Assembly: GCA_016800925.1 (NCBI GenBank)
Contig: JABCPU010000395.1
Span: forward strand, 1-60,801
Source of the DNA: Suillus spraguei
Lineage: Eukaryota > Basidiomycota > Agaricomycetes > Boletales > Suillaceae
DNA length: 60,801 nucleotides
Reading direction: 5' to 3'
In this document: piece by piece, positions 59,026 to 60,801 of the stretch
Layout of the letters: each line of letters begins with the position of its first letter
Position numbering within the stretch: the first letter of the stretch is position 1
Notes under the pieces: model-generated
What the model was told of the DNA's origin: nothing
The model's input: the letters and a program-made list of their open reading frames with translations, nothing else
Databases searched by the model: none
Program-made: the position numbers and the translations under genes

Positions 59026-59856
59026 CTAGAGTATTTCTACGGTACGAATGTCCATGTCATCAACGGAAGTAATGTCTTGACTGTGCAACAATGTTATAGT
59101 CCGAGCGATCCTCTTGTATTCTCTGACACGCTGCTGCGCTAGTAAAAATGCGTCGAAAGGCTGTCCGAGGCGAACCATGAACCGCAACGCTCGAGAGACG
59201 GGTTCCTCTTCAACAGGCGAGCCGCCAGGAAACCCGCTCAAATCATACGGTTGTGAGTCGTCAACCGGGGACCCGGCCTCACTCCAATCTCCTGTGCTCT
59301 CCGTATCATCTGTGAAGTCAGGCTGCTCCGCAAAGTCAGGCACTCCGAGGAGATACCGATCCCATGGACGGACGAGTAAGAATGCCTGCTGAATGGGCTT
59401 TGCCCGCGAATACTGAACTATGGTCTCTGCAGTGGTGATGAAGAGATCGTGAAGGCCGTCTGCCTTGATTCTATACTCCTTGGTTGGACCGCTCTTCCGT
59501 CTGACTTCCGTGATACGGAATGAAATGCAAGGCAGATGAAGTCTGCAATTTGCGAATCGAGGAGCCATCAGCTGTTCAAGCTGGTCATACATTTTCAATG
59601 CTAGAGCTGTAGACACGGATTCGCGCAATGAAGAGACTTGTGTGTGAATATCATCTTCAGACAAAGGTGGAAGGGTGCGTGAAGGGGTGGTGTAAGAGGT
59701 GATATGAGCTGGAAGACAGCTGTTGAACTCGGAAGGTTGTCCGATCCAGTCGAGAACACTGATGTCGCCTGATTGAGCAACGATTTCCTGTAAGAGCCGC
59801 CCAAGCGCACGTTGGGCGCAGTCAGGAACGCATGGGGTATGTTCAGTCTCATGGAT
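59026..59856 (-). pseudogene. C-terminal fragment of a HET-type (incompatibility-like) protein
   Basis: An open minus-strand frame runs from about 59856 (DIHETEHTPCVPDCAQRALG) to the stop at 59026 (DDMDIRTVEIL). Segments such as VLDWIGQPSEFNSCLPA, PRFANCRLHLPCISFRITEV and QAFLLVRPWDRYLLGVPDF resemble, from memory, the C-terminal part of agaric HET-domain proteins. The N-terminal HET domain itself is not in the window. Sequence upstream of 59856 changes to the siderophore-transporter fragment. The family call is tentative; the coding nature is clear. Confidence 0.5.
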
Positions 59857-59900
59857 ATCTAGTGATCAAATAGGACTACAGCCGGTGCGATTTGGTCTAA

Positions 59901-60283
59901 CATGATGCCAGTCAACCTAAAGAAGTATCTGCCGTGTTGAGTGACGAGCAACGTGCAGAGCTGTACGGAAGTATAACATTAGCAGCGTCGTATCCGCCTG
60001 GCGATCCCGTGCGCGAGGGCGTCATCAACGGTGCGTTCGAAATAGCTGTGTCATCATGTGTATATATATCAATGATGTGCTCATCGATTATGTTTTAGCG
60101 TACGACGACACGATGAAGATCATGGTAATCGTGGCCACTGTAATGAACGTTGTACCTATTTTACTTGCTCTCGCAATGCCGAACTGGTACCTAGGGGACA
60201 GGCAGAATGCGGTTGATGCTGCTGATCTTACTGGGAGGTTGGCCCTCGAAGATGAGGAGGAGGAGGAGGAGGAGGAGATGTAG
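59901..60283 (+). pseudogene. 3' fragment of a siderophore-iron transporter (MFS, SIT family)
   Basis: Exons 59901-60030 and 60099-60283 flank a 68-nt intron. The protein reads LSDEQRAELYGSITLAASYP, then AYDDTMKIMVIVATV and a last transmembrane helix ending LALAMPNWYLGDRQNAV, then a poly-Glu tail. This is the C-terminal end typical of fungal siderophore-iron:proton symporters. The remaining helices are missing; an in-frame stop precedes 59901. It lies head-to-head with the HET-type fragment. Confidence 0.75.
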
Positions 60284-60647
60284 TCTGAGTCTTTCTGGAA
60301 AGACATTCTACTCTGTATTTATCATATATCATGACAAGCCTGTTATGTTGTTTAATTTAGTAACCGCATCATGACGATGGTCCAGCGAACGAGAGGGTTT
60401 GGGGTTATTTGGTCTTGTGTACGCCTTCAAGCTTCAAGTTGTGGGTGTATGTGGAGATTAGTACATTGCATCCTAGCTTCATAAATACGGCAAGGTGTCT
60501 AGATGATTACAGCTGTGTGCGTATATAATGGCACTGGCGTGTTGTGGGAAAATCGTAATTGAGGATTTGGGACTTTTGAAAATTTTCACCGTTTTGAGAC
60601 TTAGAGCAAAATTTAAACAATTGCACCACGTCGGACAACAATACAGT
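60284..60647. other. spacer before the terminal transposase
   Basis: 3' flank of the transporter fragment; nothing else was recognised. Confidence 0.4.
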
Positions 60648-60801
60648 ATGGTCAACCGAAAGATCTCATTCCGACGTTCCAAACTCGCTGCCATTCGCCT
60701 GTATGAGCAAGATATCCTTAGTCTTCGTGAAATCCTTGACTGCATCGGCTTCTCGAGACGCACATTCTTCGCATCCGAAAGCTCTATCAGCACACCGGCG
60801 A
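60648..60801 (+). CDS. DDE transposase N-terminus, truncated by the window edge
   Basis: It begins MVNRKIS and continues LAAIRLYEQDILSLREILDC and IGFSRRTFF, the helix-turn-helix start common in basidiomycete mariner-like/DDE transposases. After TFF the frame is off by one base near 60770; the alternative frame gives RIRKLYQHTG, the expected continuation. The catalytic part lies outside the window. Confidence 0.6.
   Translation, partial: MVNRKISFRRSKLAAIRLYEQDILSLREILDCIGFSRRTFFASESSISTPA

Overview
The window looks like nuclear DNA of a mushroom-forming basidiomycete (Agaricomycetes). It has many GT-AG introns of about 45-60 nt and a KIN1-type kinase, a large Zn2Cys6 regulator, a polyporopepsin-like protease and a terpene synthase homologue of basidiomycete type. 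It also carries a dense load of Helitron, Tc1/mariner, hAT and LTR sequences. I saw no rRNA, tRNA or CRISPR. All gene models below were spliced by eye from reading frames and splice sites.

Layout. 1-23988 is mostly host genes: a KIN1/MARK-type kinase (+, to 4119), an F-box-like gene (-, 4782-5999), a small secreted cysteine-rich protein split by one intron (+, 8031-8335), and a 23-exon Zn2Cys6 transcription factor (-, 10201-19243) with four introns of 0.6-1.3 kb. A 273-bp MITE (7261) and a 0.9-kb dispersed repeat (8757-9656) lie among them. About 4.7 kb from 19244 holds no gene I can support.

23989-34342 is Helitron copy A (minus strand), decayed and carrying three LTR-type insertions. 51144-58517 is Helitron copy B (plus strand), carrying a second copy of the 7261 MITE near its 3' end. 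Both copies sit between an A and a T, start with TC and end in a hairpin followed by GGTGGAC. Their 5' ends face each other.

The 16.8 kb between the Helitrons (34343-51143) is an accessory island. It holds the second 0.9-kb repeat, an apparently intact mariner element with very long TIRs, a hAT remnant, a sedolisin remnant, an aspartic protease with an altered first catalytic motif, a terpene synthase homologue whose metal-binding motifs are degenerate, and a convergent NTF2-FMO flavin monooxygenase. A 103-bp foldback, a diverged LTR and a gag fragment complete it. The synthase/monooxygenase pair could be a minimal metabolite cassette, but the synthase motifs argue against ordinary ionisation chemistry.

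58518-60801 holds broken pieces: the C-terminal part of a HET-type protein, the 3' end of a siderophore-iron transporter, and the N-terminus of a DDE transposase cut by the window edge.

Two cross-cutting signals stand out. Several unrelated conserved reading frames are broken by loss of one base, mostly in homopolymers, which suggests consensus errors. Helitron copy A and the inner 0.9-kb repeat have lost many CpG sites to TpG/CpA relative to their partners, the footprint expected of cytosine methylation.
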